From NCBI GenBank assembly GCA_005938025.2, contig VCCI02000001.1, positions 1,798,001 through 1,862,000 of the forward strand: 64,000 bases of DNA. The letters run 5' to 3'. Shown piece after piece: positions 34,745 through 44,693 of this stretch (the first letter of the stretch is position 1; every line of letters begins with the position of its first letter). The notes under the pieces were generated by a model. That model did not search any database, was not told the origin of the DNA, and saw nothing but the letters and a program-made list of their open reading frames with translations. The stretch is from Inquilinus sp. KBS0705. Its GTDB lineage: Bacteria; Bacteroidota; Bacteroidia; Sphingobacteriales; Sphingobacteriaceae. The position numbers and the translations under genes are program-made.

Positions 34745-35410
34745 ATGCAAATAGAAAAAGCATATATGGCAGCAGGAGTGTGGGGGTTGTTTATACCTAA
34801 AAATCAGCAATTCTTTAATTTATTTAATCAATCTTCTACTATTAATGTAGAAATGTCGCAATTGCTTTACAAAGCGGTTAGCGGCGAAAGTAAGCATGAA
34901 GAAAATATGCAGTTTAACCAAATAGACCGCCTTAAACTGCAGGGCAATGATGTTAAGCATAAGGTATACCTGGCTTCGGCAAAAGCATTTATATCGCCGT
35001 TTGCACGTAATGATATGTATGCGCTGGCATCGGCCTTAAACAGTGTTTGCGACCATATACACGTAGCATCACGTCGTATACATATGTATCAGTCTGACCA
35101 TATCACCCCATCAATAAAGGAACTGTCGAGTTTGGTATTAGAAACCAGTATAGAACTTGATTATTCTGTTAAAGCATTAAACAACCTTAAAAACAGTGAT
35201 GCCATAAGTGCGCTTTGTAATAAAATAAAGCAGCTGGAACATTATGCCGATACAGTTTACAGCAAAGCGGTATCGTTAATTATGGCAAACGAAAAAAGCT
35301 CGGTTGAACTGATCAAATACACCGAAATTTTAGGCGCGCTTGAAAAAGCAACCGACCGCTGTGAGGATGCCACCAAGGTAATAGAGAGTATAATTATTAA
35401 GAACAAATAA
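34745..35410 (+). CDS. PhoU-like DUF47 family protein
   Basis: A 221-residue all-helical protein of the DUF47/PhoU-divergent family. Metal-binding E/D repeats typical of the family are seen in NDMYALASALNSVCDHIH and ILGALEKATDRCEDATKVIESIIIKN. Relatives usually sit beside a Pit phosphate transporter and regulate it; here no pit gene is adjacent, so the partner is elsewhere or lost. The 286 bases upstream, shared with the divergent glycosidase operon, are AT-rich with no other feature. It converges on the GT4 gene, stops two bases apart. Confidence 0.82.
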   Translation: MQIEKAYMAAGVWGLFIPKNQQFFNLFNQSSTINVEMSQLLYKAVSGESKHEENMQFNQIDRLKLQGNDVKHKVYLASAKAFISPFARNDMYALASALNSVCDHIHVASRRIHMYQSDHITPSIKELSSLVLETSIELDYSVKALNNLKNSDAISALCNKIKQLEHYADTVYSKAVSLIMANEKSSVELIKYTEILGALEKATDRCEDATKVIESIIIKNK

Positions 35411-35412
35411 TT

Positions 35413-36582
35413 TCAGGCTAATTCAAGCACCGCTTTATTTGCCATTTGGGTTACATCATTAAAATAAACCGTGGCAAGTTCGTGCCAGGTAAGCTGGTTG
35501 CTGCATTGTAGGCCCTGGCATACAAACTGATGGCGCAGCTGGCGGTTACAAAGTAGTTGTTCTATCTTTTCTTTATAATCGCTGGCTTTGTATGGCTCGC
35601 ATTTAAAACCGTTTACTCCCTGAATTATAAAATCTTTTGACCCACCACCATCAGCAATTATACAAGGCAGGCCCGATGCCATTGCTTCCGCTACCACGTT
35701 GCCATAGGTTTCGGACACTGAAGGAAACAAAAACACATCAGATGAGGCATACAATTCGGCCAGATAATTATGGTCAGCACGGCCAACAAATATAGCTTTG
35801 GGCATACGTTCCTTGCAGGCTTTTTTGGCAATACCATCGCCCACTATTAAAAAATTAAGGTTGGGCTGGCTGTTTTGCAGGCTATCGTATATCTCAAAAA
35901 GGGTTTCTAAATTCTTCTCCCAAACCAGGCGGCTCACAAAAAGTATGGTAGGGTGATTATTCCCTGTTAACTGCCGAATTAAACGTGCATCCTTTTTAGC
36001 AGGATTAAACAGTATATTGTCTATTCCCCTTTTCCATATTTTCATTTTTGCGGAGAGGATGCCAATAGAAGCTAATTCCTCCTTCAAACTTTCGGATGGT
36101 ACATACACTTTATCGCAATTATTATAAAATACCCGGTGGCTTTGTCCCATTATTTTTTTGGCCCATTTAACTAAAAATGGCGCGTACTTTAAATAATAAT
36201 CTAAATAGGATATAAAATGGGTATGATAAATAGTCATTACCCTTAAGTGTTTTTTAGCAGCATAATTAACCCCAAACTTACCTAAATACGATGGCGTGGA
36301 TACATGCACCACATCCGGCCGAAATTCATTTAAGGTTGCTGTTAATTTGGCTTTTGCCAACGCCGGCAATGCAATACTATAATGGCTATTAAAGGGCAGC
36401 GCGACCGAAGGTACTTTGAGGCTTTTAAACCCGGCTATTTGCGCGGGGCCGGCTCCGTAAATAAACAGGTACTCAAATTCGTGCTTATCTATACGGTTAA
36501 TGATCTGGTAGATAGTACGCACCGCACCGTCAAAGTCTTCCGTTAAAATTTCGGCAAAAAACGCCACCCTAACTTTACTCAT
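35413..36582 (-). CDS. GT4-family glycosyltransferase
   Basis: A 389-residue GT-B enzyme. The N-terminal half has the acceptor-side text DGAVRTIYQIINRI and VDVVHVSTPSYLGKFG-type features (DVVHVSTPSYLG). The C-terminal half has the nucleotide-sugar site FVSRLVWEKNLETLFE, then VFLFPSVSETYGNVVAEAMASGLPCI with the conserved E-x7-E (Glu of SETYG to EAMA). It resembles glycosyltransferases that make glycolipids such as glucosyl- or mannosyl-lipids. Soluble or membrane-associated. Its own short transcription unit. Confidence 0.9.
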   Translation of the reverse strand: MSKVRVAFFAEILTEDFDGAVRTIYQIINRIDKHEFEYLFIYGAGPAQIAGFKSLKVPSVALPFNSHYSIALPALAKAKLTATLNEFRPDVVHVSTPSYLGKFGVNYAAKKHLRVMTIYHTHFISYLDYYLKYAPFLVKWAKKIMGQSHRVFYNNCDKVYVPSESLKEELASIGILSAKMKIWKRGIDNILFNPAKKDARLIRQLTGNNHPTILFVSRLVWEKNLETLFEIYDSLQNSQPNLNFLIVGDGIAKKACKERMPKAIFVGRADHNYLAELYASSDVFLFPSVSETYGNVVAEAMASGLPCIIADGGGSKDFIIQGVNGFKCEPYKASDYKEKIEQLLCNRQLRHQFVCQGLQCSNQLTWHELATVYFNDVTQMANKAVLELA

Positions 36583-36640
36583 ACCGCTTGCCGGGAATTA
36601 CAAACCAGGATAGTCCAAAATAAAAATCTCAAAGAAAGGC

Positions 36641-36805
36641 TTATGACGCTACCGTATGGGCAGAGTTGCCATCGGGTTGATCAGTTAAATTTAAACCAGC
36701 ATCATCGGCCATGTTTTTTAGCTTAGGTGTACGCATAGCAGCCCAAACCACAAATGCTGCAATGGCAAGCATTACCAAATCAAGTGTACTATATCCAACT
36801 TCCAT
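36641..36805 (-). CDS. small single-span membrane protein, 54 residues
   Basis: A compact ATG-started frame in the gap between the GT4 and metallophosphoesterase genes. It starts MEVGYSTLDLVMLAIAAF, has one hydrophobic span (about 8-24, ending VVWAAMRTPKLKN) and a polar tail ending in NSAHTVAS. Codon use looks like that of the neighbours. I recognise no family. Support is the membrane-protein-like composition and the lack of any other explanation for the interval; no close ribosome-binding site is visible. Confidence 0.45.
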   Translation of the reverse strand: MEVGYSTLDLVMLAIAAFVVWAAMRTPKLKNMADDAGLNLTDQPDGNSAHTVAS

Positions 36806-36893
36806 AATATCTGATTTTTTTGATTACCTAAAGCTACGCTACCAGTTTAACAAAATTGTTAACGCTACATTATCAGTTGAATAAGGTACGAAA

Positions 36894-37739
36894 TTATAAT
36901 TTGTTTGAATTTATTTTTGGATTTTGGCTGGCATTTACCTGGTAAGTAAATATCTCGTCCTGCTCGTTCACCTCAACTATGCGGTAACCCCTATAATCGG
37001 TACCCCAATCGCCGCCAATATGCGAGTCAAAAAAGTGCGGCAGCTTATCGGTATAGCGTACGCCATCCAACAAATGATCGTGCCCATGAAACACGGCCTT
37101 AACATTTGGGTAACTATGCAAGAGTTTTACAGTTTCGGGGCAATCTAAAAAGCCTTCTTCCTTTAGCCACTTTATTGGCGGTATATGCAACACCACAAAC
37201 ACTATCCTTTTATCACTAAACTTGTCCAGCGATGCCTTAATAAAACTATTATCGGGGCAAACATAGTCGCCGTTAGTATCGGCAGTGTTCGCTAATACAA
37301 AGGCAATGTCGCCGTGCTCAATGGTATAACGGTCTTCATAGCCAAATACGCTTTTCCAAAGAGCGGCGTCGGCAAAATCGTGGTTGCCGGGTATGGTTTG
37401 ATAAGGCGCTTTCAACTTATCTAAATACTGAGTTTTCAGCTCGGGCAGCAAGCGCGGGCGGTTATGCACCAAATCGCCGTTGATAATGATCATATCCAGG
37501 TGATTGGTGGCATGGTCGTCATTCAGCCATTTTATCAGGTTGGCGGTATGCTCTTCAAAACCTGTGCCCGGCTGGCCGTAATGTATATCAGACGCCAGCG
37601 CAAAGCGCAGTTTTGGCTTTGCAGCATTATTGGTTTTATATTGATTATTAATAACTGCAAAACTATTAACAGCGGGCAGCAGCATTACACCGGTTAAAGT
37701 GGTTAAACCCGTGCCTATAAATTTTCTGCGTGAACTCAT
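36894..37739 (-). CDS. exported calcineurin-like metallophosphoesterase
   Basis: A 281-residue protein with a twin-arginine-like signal (SSRRKFIGTG, then a hydrophobic run to NSFA). Metal-binding motifs are in order: ASDIHYG, NGDLVHN, GNHDF, VVLHIPP and FHGHDH. Relatives cleave phosphomonoesters or phosphodiesters, cyclic nucleotides or glycerophosphodiesters. The frame is open to 37790, but the start at 37739 opens the signal. It is the last gene of the SusC-SusD-phosphoesterase operon, 57 bases after the GDPD gene, and would act in the periplasm on material taken up by SusCD. Confidence 0.9.
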   Translation of the reverse strand: MSSRRKFIGTGLTTLTGVMLLPAVNSFAVINNQYKTNNAAKPKLRFALASDIHYGQPGTGFEEHTANLIKWLNDDHATNHLDMIIINGDLVHNRPRLLPELKTQYLDKLKAPYQTIPGNHDFADAALWKSVFGYEDRYTIEHGDIAFVLANTADTNGDYVCPDNSFIKASLDKFSDKRIVFVVLHIPPIKWLKEEGFLDCPETVKLLHSYPNVKAVFHGHDHLLDGVRYTDKLPHFFDSHIGGDWGTDYRGYRIVEVNEQDEIFTYQVNASQNPKINSNKL

Positions 37740-37796
37740 ATAACAGGAATTTTGGTAGATGTAATTTACTAATATATAAGCACAAGGCAAACAAGT

Positions 37797-38618
37797 TTAC
37801 CTTAATCCTTTCGACTTTAAATAGGACACCAACGCTTTAGGATGATCGGTTTGCAAGCCCTGCAAGCCGGCTGCTAAGGCCTTATCCCAATCGGCAGGGC
37901 CCTCGCCCCTGCTTTGTATATCCGGCCAAACAGGCAGCTTTATTTCGCAGGCATAAGCTACCATTTCGGTGGTGTATTGTTTGTAGCTACCATCCAAAAC
38001 ATCGGGCTGGTATTGCTTAACAAAACTTTGCATTTGTGGCACACTTTTAACACTATCGGGCAGGCTAAGCATTAACGGCATTAGTGGTGCCGCTTTGCGC
38101 CAGCCTGTGAATTGGCCTGTACTATTTATATAAACCAATACTTGCTTTTCCATACCGTAACTCTTTATCATTTGGTAGGCTAAGGCAGGGTCTGCCTCTT
38201 TAAAATCAAGGTATATGTTCATCTTATTTTTGCATAGCGCCAATATCTGTTTAAAAGTAGGGATGCGGTATACCCTTGTATCGGTAGTATCGCTGCTTTT
38301 TACTTTTAAGCTTTGCAGCTGGGCAAAGGTCATATCCTTAATTAAGCCTTTACCGTCTGTCATGCGGTTTACGGTGGCATCGTGCATACTTACCAATTCG
38401 CCATCGCTGGTGGTGCGCAGGTCTATCTCTACATAGTCGCACTCGTTGCCTATAGCTGCATTGTACGCTTCAAGGGTGTTCTCGGGGTAAATTACATGAT
38501 CACCCCTGTGCGCGGCAATAATAAATTGATGCCTGGATACCGGAACAGGGTTAGGCTTATATACGCCCAACCCTGTTAAAAAAAGTATTAACGGCAATAT
38601 TAAAAAGCGAATACTCAT
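37797..38618 (-). CDS. periplasmic glycerophosphodiester phosphodiesterase family protein
   Basis: A 273-residue GDPD TIM barrel after a signal or anchor (about 1-22). Catalytic features are the HRGD motif (His37, Arg38), ENTLEAY (Glu47), VEIDLR (Glu64, Asp66) and the second His in SMHDATVNRMT (His79). The family splits glycerol from head groups of deacylated phospholipids. It lies two bases after the alkaline-phosphatase-superfamily gene and is cotranscribed with SusCD. In this context it may release a head group from a glycerol ester. Confidence 0.92.
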   Translation of the reverse strand: MSIRFLILPLILFLTGLGVYKPNPVPVSRHQFIIAAHRGDHVIYPENTLEAYNAAIGNECDYVEIDLRTTSDGELVSMHDATVNRMTDGKGLIKDMTFAQLQSLKVKSSDTTDTRVYRIPTFKQILALCKNKMNIYLDFKEADPALAYQMIKSYGMEKQVLVYINSTGQFTGWRKAAPLMPLMLSLPDSVKSVPQMQSFVKQYQPDVLDGSYKQYTTEMVAYACEIKLPVWPDIQSRGEGPADWDKALAAGLQGLQTDHPKALVSYLKSKGLR

Positions 38619-38620
38619 AA

Positions 38621-39712
38621 CTATTGAATAACTGTTTTTATAGCGTCGCCCACTTCGTGGCCTGCATTGGCTTTAAAATCAAAGCCAAGCAATTGCGCCA
38701 TGGTTTGTGCCAATTGTTTGTGATAAGTTATAGTTGGTGTATTAACCTCGCCGGTTGGTGCGGTGTCGGGGCCAATAACCGCAAACCAGGTTTGTTCAGA
38801 TCCTGCTACGTCGGCACCATGGTCGCGCCATTTATCCATAGGCACATTGCCGCGTCCATGGTCGCAAGTGATCAGTAAAGTGGTTTTATCTTTATAGAAT
38901 GGGTCGCTTTGTATCATATCCCATAAGGCTTTAATATAACCGTCTTCCTGGCGGGCACGCTCAAGGTAAAATTTGTAATTACCGGCATGTGCCATGTCAT
39001 CAGTCTCGTCAAAAGCCATGTACATTACCCGTGGTTTATATTGCTTTAAATACTCTTTGGTGTATTCGTAAGTAATAAAATCTAAACGGGTGCTGTCGCC
39101 CAGGTAATGGGGCACATTATGCTGCAACTCGTTCAGGTATTTTAAACGGGCGTTAGCGTCGGTATTTTTAAGGTCGGCATAGCCGGAATAAACAGGCAGG
39201 CCCGAACGGTTAACATTTAAAATTTGCGGAAAGCGCTCCCACGACGAAAACGCGATAACCTTACCTTCAAAACCTTTTTGTTTGTTAATGTATTCCAACA
39301 CATTCATGTTAGGGTTGGTTATAGCATCGTTTGTGTTCATCCTTACATCCGGAAAACCGGTAAATATCTCGTTATAACCCGGGTACGAAAAGCGGTATTG
39401 GTTAGCCAACTCATCTTTATTACCTAAATCGCGGTTACCATAAATTTGCCCCTGGGTACTTACTACCGACCATAAGAACGGAAACAGTACCTTACGGCGT
39501 TGCTGCGGAGTGGCCGCTAAATATTGTTTGGCGATGTCTTCTTTATCGCTGGTGTATTTTGAGTTAACCAAAGCCGAATCGGCACCGCGGAAAACTTCCT
39601 GCCAGCGCATACCATCAAGCGTTACTACTACCAGGTTTTTTGTTTGGTGGGTTTGGGCATTGGCCTGTATAACCGATGCTGCAAAAAGGGCCGCAAAAAA
39701 TAGTTTCTTCAT
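38621..39712 (-). CDS. exported alkaline-phosphatase-superfamily phosphoesterase
   Basis: A 363-residue periplasmic protein (signal MKKLFFAALFAASVIQANAQ). Metal ligands are Asp33 in VVVTLDGMRWQEVF, the D-E-T-D-D-M-A-H segment, the CDHGRG segment and the DHGADVAG segment. The nucleophile position in SYPGYNEIFTG appears to be Ser109, not the Thr common in nucleotide pyrophosphatases. The superfamily includes phosphomonoesterases, phosphodiesterases, and phosphonate-ester and phosphonoacetate hydrolases. Third gene of the SusC-SusD operon. Confidence 0.87.
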   Translation of the reverse strand: MKKLFFAALFAASVIQANAQTHQTKNLVVVTLDGMRWQEVFRGADSALVNSKYTSDKEDIAKQYLAATPQQRRKVLFPFLWSVVSTQGQIYGNRDLGNKDELANQYRFSYPGYNEIFTGFPDVRMNTNDAITNPNMNVLEYINKQKGFEGKVIAFSSWERFPQILNVNRSGLPVYSGYADLKNTDANARLKYLNELQHNVPHYLGDSTRLDFITYEYTKEYLKQYKPRVMYMAFDETDDMAHAGNYKFYLERARQEDGYIKALWDMIQSDPFYKDKTTLLITCDHGRGNVPMDKWRDHGADVAGSEQTWFAVIGPDTAPTGEVNTPTITYHKQLAQTMAQLLGFDFKANAGHEVGDAIKTVIQ

Positions 39713-39773
39713 AAATATTTGTTTAAAAAAGTATGGCCGTTATTGCTAACGGCCATACATGGTTTAGTTTGTT

Positions 39774-41351
39774 TTATTTAAGTATCCACATCACACCGTT
39801 GATGTCGTCGTTGCCACCAAATTGGGCTTGCAACGCCTTATTGTAGTTGTCGCTATTTGCGTTTCTTTCCGGATCAGGGTATTGGAAACGGAATGCTATA
39901 CGGCCACCATTACCTGTACCTGTACCGGTTGTAAAGTTGGGGATGCCGGTACGGCGGTAAGTGTAATACGACTCTAAACCTGAATGCCTGAATAAGGCAA
40001 GGTATTTTTGTTGTAAAATATGGGTTAAACCAGTTGCGCCTGCTGTATAAATAACACTTGGCTGAGCATAATAAGTAGCAAAGTTGGTGTTAATAGTATA
40101 CGTATCGTAGTTTGACAAAGCCTGAACGTTTGTTGAACCCGGGCGGTAAAAATAAGCAGTAAAGCTACCAGTAGCCGGTATACCGTACGATGCCATAGAT
40201 GCTTTTATACCATTGGTATAAAACGTTTCGGCACTACCTGTGGCCCAGCCGCGGTTAATACCTTCGGCAATGTTAAACATCAGTTCGGCATAACCTAATA
40301 TAATAGTTGGCTCACCTGTGAAGGTTGAGAAGTAGAACTTACGGTTGATGAATGAATATTTTTGCAAACCTGCATTATTATACATTATACCTAAATCTAA
40401 ACCCGGGTCGGCACCTACGAATGATGCAAAATCTGTAGCGCTTTGCTTTTTGTTGTCTACAAGGTCGCGAGCCGGCTCGGCAGTAACAAACACACGCGGA
40501 TCTTTTAAAGATGTAAGCAAACCAACATAGGTTGATGACATGTTTTTACGCGATCCGTTTTGACCAAAGTTATTTGGGTTTGAAGGATAATAGTTGTTAG
40601 GCGTAACATACACATATTGCAAATTATCTGCTGAGCTTTCAAACACCGGGTATTTAGTAGGGTTACCTACTATAGCTGCAAATTGGCTGGTTACTTTTAA
40701 ATCAGCGTCTGATGCTTTTTTGCTTAGCTCTACAAGTAAACGCAAGTGTAAGGCATTTACCGCCTTGCGCCACTTTGCAAGGTCGTTATTGTAATAAATA
40801 TCGCCGGCCAACGTTGCATCGCCTTTGGTAATTAAAGCAGCCAGATCTGTATTGGCGTCTTCTAACCAGGTTAATGATTGCTGCATTACCGCCTTTTGGG
40901 TATCATAAGCAGGCTCCAAATTGTCAATGCCTTTTAAAGCCTGGCTCATTGGTATATCGCCCATCTCTAATGTCATTTGGCTAAAGAAATATGCACGGAA
41001 GAATTTACCTAAAGCGCTATAAGGGTTTACTGCTGCCGCACCACCTTTTACAGCCTGGTCTTCCATAGCTAAAACGTTTTTAAGGGTGGTGTAATAATCG
41101 TCGCCGCTACCAAAATCGTACCTGTTATTTCCGTAATAATCGTAGTTATATAGGAAATACTGGCTATAAATCTCTTTTGAGCCGTCAGGCTGATCTACCA
41201 ATTTGTTAAGCACACCGTTAAATAGTAATGATGCGGGTACACTATTGGGTTTGTTGGTATTTAAGCTAAGCTCTTCGAAGCTTTTTTTACAACTGGTTAC
41301 CGTTAGTAGCATGGCTACCGGTAATATATAGGTGATAAATATCTTTTTCAT
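39774..41351 (-). CDS. SusD/RagB-like outer-membrane lipoprotein
   Basis: A 525-residue surface lipoprotein (lipobox TVTSC, Cys21, then KKSFEELSLNTNKPNSVPASLLFNG). The sequence is of the SusD-like_2 type. SusD proteins sit on the SusC barrel and capture substrate outside the cell. It follows SusC by 21 bases. SusCD pairs next to phosphoesterases in place of glycosidases suggest that the ligand is a phosphorus ester or a phosphorylated molecule, not a plain glycan. Confidence 0.93.
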   Translation of the reverse strand: MKKIFITYILPVAMLLTVTSCKKSFEELSLNTNKPNSVPASLLFNGVLNKLVDQPDGSKEIYSQYFLYNYDYYGNNRYDFGSGDDYYTTLKNVLAMEDQAVKGGAAAVNPYSALGKFFRAYFFSQMTLEMGDIPMSQALKGIDNLEPAYDTQKAVMQQSLTWLEDANTDLAALITKGDATLAGDIYYNNDLAKWRKAVNALHLRLLVELSKKASDADLKVTSQFAAIVGNPTKYPVFESSADNLQYVYVTPNNYYPSNPNNFGQNGSRKNMSSTYVGLLTSLKDPRVFVTAEPARDLVDNKKQSATDFASFVGADPGLDLGIMYNNAGLQKYSFINRKFYFSTFTGEPTIILGYAELMFNIAEGINRGWATGSAETFYTNGIKASMASYGIPATGSFTAYFYRPGSTNVQALSNYDTYTINTNFATYYAQPSVIYTAGATGLTHILQQKYLALFRHSGLESYYTYRRTGIPNFTTGTGTGNGGRIAFRFQYPDPERNANSDNYNKALQAQFGGNDDINGVMWILK

Positions 41352-41372
41352 GATGATACTGCTTATCAGTTT

Positions 41373-44300
41373 TTAGAATGATACATTTAAGTTAAGGCCG
41401 TAGCTGCGAATCGTTGGCGATTGCAAACCTGTTGAACGGGCAGCATAGTTGTATTGGTCAAGGTCAACATCTTTAAAGCGTTTATCCTTGTAGAAATACA
41501 ATAAGTTACGACCGTAAACAGAAACTGAAGCTTTTTGAATGAATGTTTTACGCAGGAATGTTTTTGGGAAATCAAACCCTAATGTTACCTCGCGTAATTT
41601 GGTGTAGGTTTTGCTCATTAAGTTTGCTTCATCGGCATTGTAGTATTTACTTGCGTAATCTTGTACAAAAGCAGTTTGTGTGTTGTTTTTGTATTGCAGA
41701 TCGCTGTAGTTTAATACCGCACCTGTTTTAGAATCGTAGTTAATAGCTGTACCGTTAGATATAGTTACACCTTCGCCAACATATGATCCGTTGTACCCGG
41801 CTTTACCAAAGTTTAACCAATCCTGGTAGCGCGCTGCACCCAATGCACCTTCGGCAGTTTCGGCATTAGCACCACCACGCATAGTTTTGTTGTGCATATA
41901 GTCTACAATTACACCACCTACCGATCCATCAAACTGTACGCCTAAGCTTAATTTCTTGTATTGGAATTTGTTATAAACACTCCAGGTATAGTTGGCGCTT
42001 TCGTTACCTAAAAACTGCGCAACCGGGTTAATCAGTGGTTTACCCGCAGCATCGTTTATAATTTTGCCATCAGGTGTGCGTACAAATGCACTACCGTATA
42101 ACTTATCGGTACGGTCACCTGCTTTAAAGAAGGTAGCATAGGTATCCTGGCCCGGAGGCAATTCTTTATACACCTCTTTGTAAGTAGCAATGTTTAATAA
42201 TACATTCCAGCTAAAGCCGCTAAGGTCTTTCACAGGGGTGCCTTGTAACGATCCTTCGTAACCTGTTTTCTTGGTTTTTAAAGCGTTAATGTACTCAACA
42301 GTATAACCGGTAGAAGTTGATATGGCATTTGGCAATATCCTCGGTCCATCAATATACTGGAAAGCTGTAGCACTTAAGCCTAAACGATTTTGTAAGAATT
42401 TGATATCAAAACCTTCTTCGTAGTTTACACGGGTTGATGTTTTAATACCGTTTTGGTATAAATAATCGGTAGCGTAACCTGCAGTTTGGCTATTGTATGG
42501 TTTACTTGTAGAGTAAGAAGTATTTAACGAGTAATCCGGGCCATTATATGGCGACAGGTAAGTGTTACCATAACCAAGCGGGTTGTTATATAACGATGCA
42601 CCAGTACCACCACCGTATACTGTTATTGAACTAAACGGAGCGGGGCCAATAGTTGTGGCAGTAGCATCCGAACGGATGTTAGAGAATGAACCCCTTGCTT
42701 TTAAGAAAGAGATGGTTTCAGGTAATTTAATGTAATCAGATATTACAGTAGCTACCGATAAACTTGGATAATAATAAGTGGTTGGCACCTGGAAAGCCGA
42801 TGATTTATCTATACGGCCTGTGCTTGATATAGTAGCATATTTACCAAATGAAGCATCTAACGAGTAGTAAGCACTTAATACGCGCATACCAGAGTTAAAG
42901 CTGGTTGCCTGTACAGGGTTTTTTGAGTTACTGAAGGCATACACCTCCGGAACGTTCAAATAATCTGTTGAAGCCCAGCTTGAGTTATAGGTAAGGTTAC
43001 GCATGTTGCCACCTATTAAACCAGATAGGTTAAGGAATTTTTTAACAGTGTAATCATAGTTCAACATCAACTCGGTGTTGTGGTCAAACAGGTCACGTCT
43101 GTCTTCGCGATAATCTCCCTCGTTACCTTCACGACCGTATGGGTGAGCCGAGAACGGCATTTTTTCGGTACGTAAAATGTTATAAGTATCAATTTGCGAA
43201 CGTAAAGTTGCGTTTAAGTGATTATTGATCTTGTAGTTACCAGATAAATAACCGTAAACATCATTTTTGTAATGGCCACGGGTCCATTTTTCAACCATTA
43301 ACCATGGGTTATGGTAACGGGTGTACTCGGCAAATACCGATTGTATCCCTTCCTGACCCGGTTTCCAGATAGCTTTAATATCAGGCGCGTTAACATCCCA
43401 GTCGGCACCTGTCCAAACAGCAATGTTGTATATTAAACTGTTAGGACCATATTGCACGTCAGGAAAGTTATCGGTAGTCTGACGGTTAAAGTTTAAGTTA
43501 CCTTCAAATTTCCAACGTGGATTAGGGCTAAATGAAGCGTACATGTTAGCATTAGCTATATCCAGGTACTGATTGGGTATATAGCTGTTTTGGTGTTGTT
43601 GCGAAGCCGAAAAGCGAACGGTATAGTTATCGCCGTTTGCAGTTAAAGCAACGTTGTTGTTGGTTTGATAACCTGTACGTAAAAAGTTTTTAAGGTTGTT
43701 TGCACCACGGGCAACATAAGGTGTACCCTGACGAACGCCGTTAATAACCGGGCTATCGTATTGTGGTATCAACTGGCCGTTAAAGAACGGGCCCCATACG
43801 TCATAATCCGAATCGACACCACCCGGTGCGCCACCTTTACCATCAACAAACTCGTAAAAAGTATTCTCGCCACCACCGTATGATTTTTGTGTGCGTGGGA
43901 AAGCTAAGAAACCTGCGTTAACAACCGTACTGCTGTTAAGATCAATAGTTAAGCCTTTTTTTGCTTTGTTGCCTTTTTTGGTAGTAATTAAAATAGCACC
44001 GTATGATGCGCGGTTACCGTATAACGCCGCTGCAGCAGGGCCTTTTAACACGGTATAAGTTTCTATATCATCAGGGCTGATGTTATAGGTATCGGTGTTA
44101 ATAGGGAAACCATCCACAACATATAATGATATGCTGTTACCACGTATGCTTACGTTAGGTGTTCCTAATAACTCCGCCGATGGACCTACTGATAAACCGG
44201 CCACTTTACCAACTAAACCTGTTATAGGGTTAGGGTCGCGTGCCAGGGTCAGATCCTCGCCGTTAACGGTAGATACTGCATAACCAACGCGGCGGGTTTC

Positions 44301-44651
44301 TTTTTTAACACCAAGGGCGGTTACAACCACCTCATTAAGTGTTTTGCTATCGCCTTTAAGGTTAACCACCATTGATGTTCCGTTGCCTACAACTGCTTCC
44401 TGATCGGCAAAGCCAATAAAACGGAAAACCAATACCTGGCCAGGGCTTGCATTAATAATAAAGCGCCCGTAAACATCTGTTGTAGTACCCTGGGTGGTAC
44501 CTTTCAACATTACACTTACACCTGGTAAGGGTTGTTTGGTCTCATCATTTACAGTTCCTGTAATTTTTGTTTGGGCAAACAAAAAGATGGGCGATAGGCA
44601 GCACATTATAATAAATGTGAGCCGTTTTAAATTAGGGTAAATTTGTTTCAT
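41373..44651 (-). CDS. SusC/RagA-type TonB-dependent transporter (no STN domain)
   Basis: A 1092-residue outer-membrane barrel. After the signal peptide it has a carboxypeptidase-D-like repeat (about 28-105: ITGTVNDETKQPLPGVSVMLKGTTQGTTTDVYGRF), a TonB box (NEVVVTALG), the plug (VSIRGNSISLYVVDGFPINTD, AAALYGNRASYGAILITTKKG) and a long barrel ending in an aromatic residue (NLNVSF). Unlike the second SusC in the window it has no STN domain and no FecR/sigma partner. Its promoter instead carries the 46-bp block shared with the PhnX-like operon. First gene of the operon SusC-SusD-three phosphoesterases. Confidence 0.95.
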   Translation of the reverse strand: MKQIYPNLKRLTFIIMCCLSPIFLFAQTKITGTVNDETKQPLPGVSVMLKGTTQGTTTDVYGRFIINASPGQVLVFRFIGFADQEAVVGNGTSMVVNLKGDSKTLNEVVVTALGVKKETRRVGYAVSTVNGEDLTLARDPNPITGLVGKVAGLSVGPSAELLGTPNVSIRGNSISLYVVDGFPINTDTYNISPDDIETYTVLKGPAAAALYGNRASYGAILITTKKGNKAKKGLTIDLNSSTVVNAGFLAFPRTQKSYGGGENTFYEFVDGKGGAPGGVDSDYDVWGPFFNGQLIPQYDSPVINGVRQGTPYVARGANNLKNFLRTGYQTNNNVALTANGDNYTVRFSASQQHQNSYIPNQYLDIANANMYASFSPNPRWKFEGNLNFNRQTTDNFPDVQYGPNSLIYNIAVWTGADWDVNAPDIKAIWKPGQEGIQSVFAEYTRYHNPWLMVEKWTRGHYKNDVYGYLSGNYKINNHLNATLRSQIDTYNILRTEKMPFSAHPYGREGNEGDYREDRRDLFDHNTELMLNYDYTVKKFLNLSGLIGGNMRNLTYNSSWASTDYLNVPEVYAFSNSKNPVQATSFNSGMRVLSAYYSLDASFGKYATISSTGRIDKSSAFQVPTTYYYPSLSVATVISDYIKLPETISFLKARGSFSNIRSDATATTIGPAPFSSITVYGGGTGASLYNNPLGYGNTYLSPYNGPDYSLNTSYSTSKPYNSQTAGYATDYLYQNGIKTSTRVNYEEGFDIKFLQNRLGLSATAFQYIDGPRILPNAISTSTGYTVEYINALKTKKTGYEGSLQGTPVKDLSGFSWNVLLNIATYKEVYKELPPGQDTYATFFKAGDRTDKLYGSAFVRTPDGKIINDAAGKPLINPVAQFLGNESANYTWSVYNKFQYKKLSLGVQFDGSVGGVIVDYMHNKTMRGGANAETAEGALGAARYQDWLNFGKAGYNGSYVGEGVTISNGTAINYDSKTGAVLNYSDLQYKNNTQTAFVQDYASKYYNADEANLMSKTYTKLREVTLGFDFPKTFLRKTFIQKASVSVYGRNLLYFYKDKRFKDVDLDQYNYAARSTGLQSPTIRSYGLNLNVSF

Positions 44652-44693
44652 CTGCTTTTAAAAATCTAATTGTGAAAGTTGATTTTATTCAGC

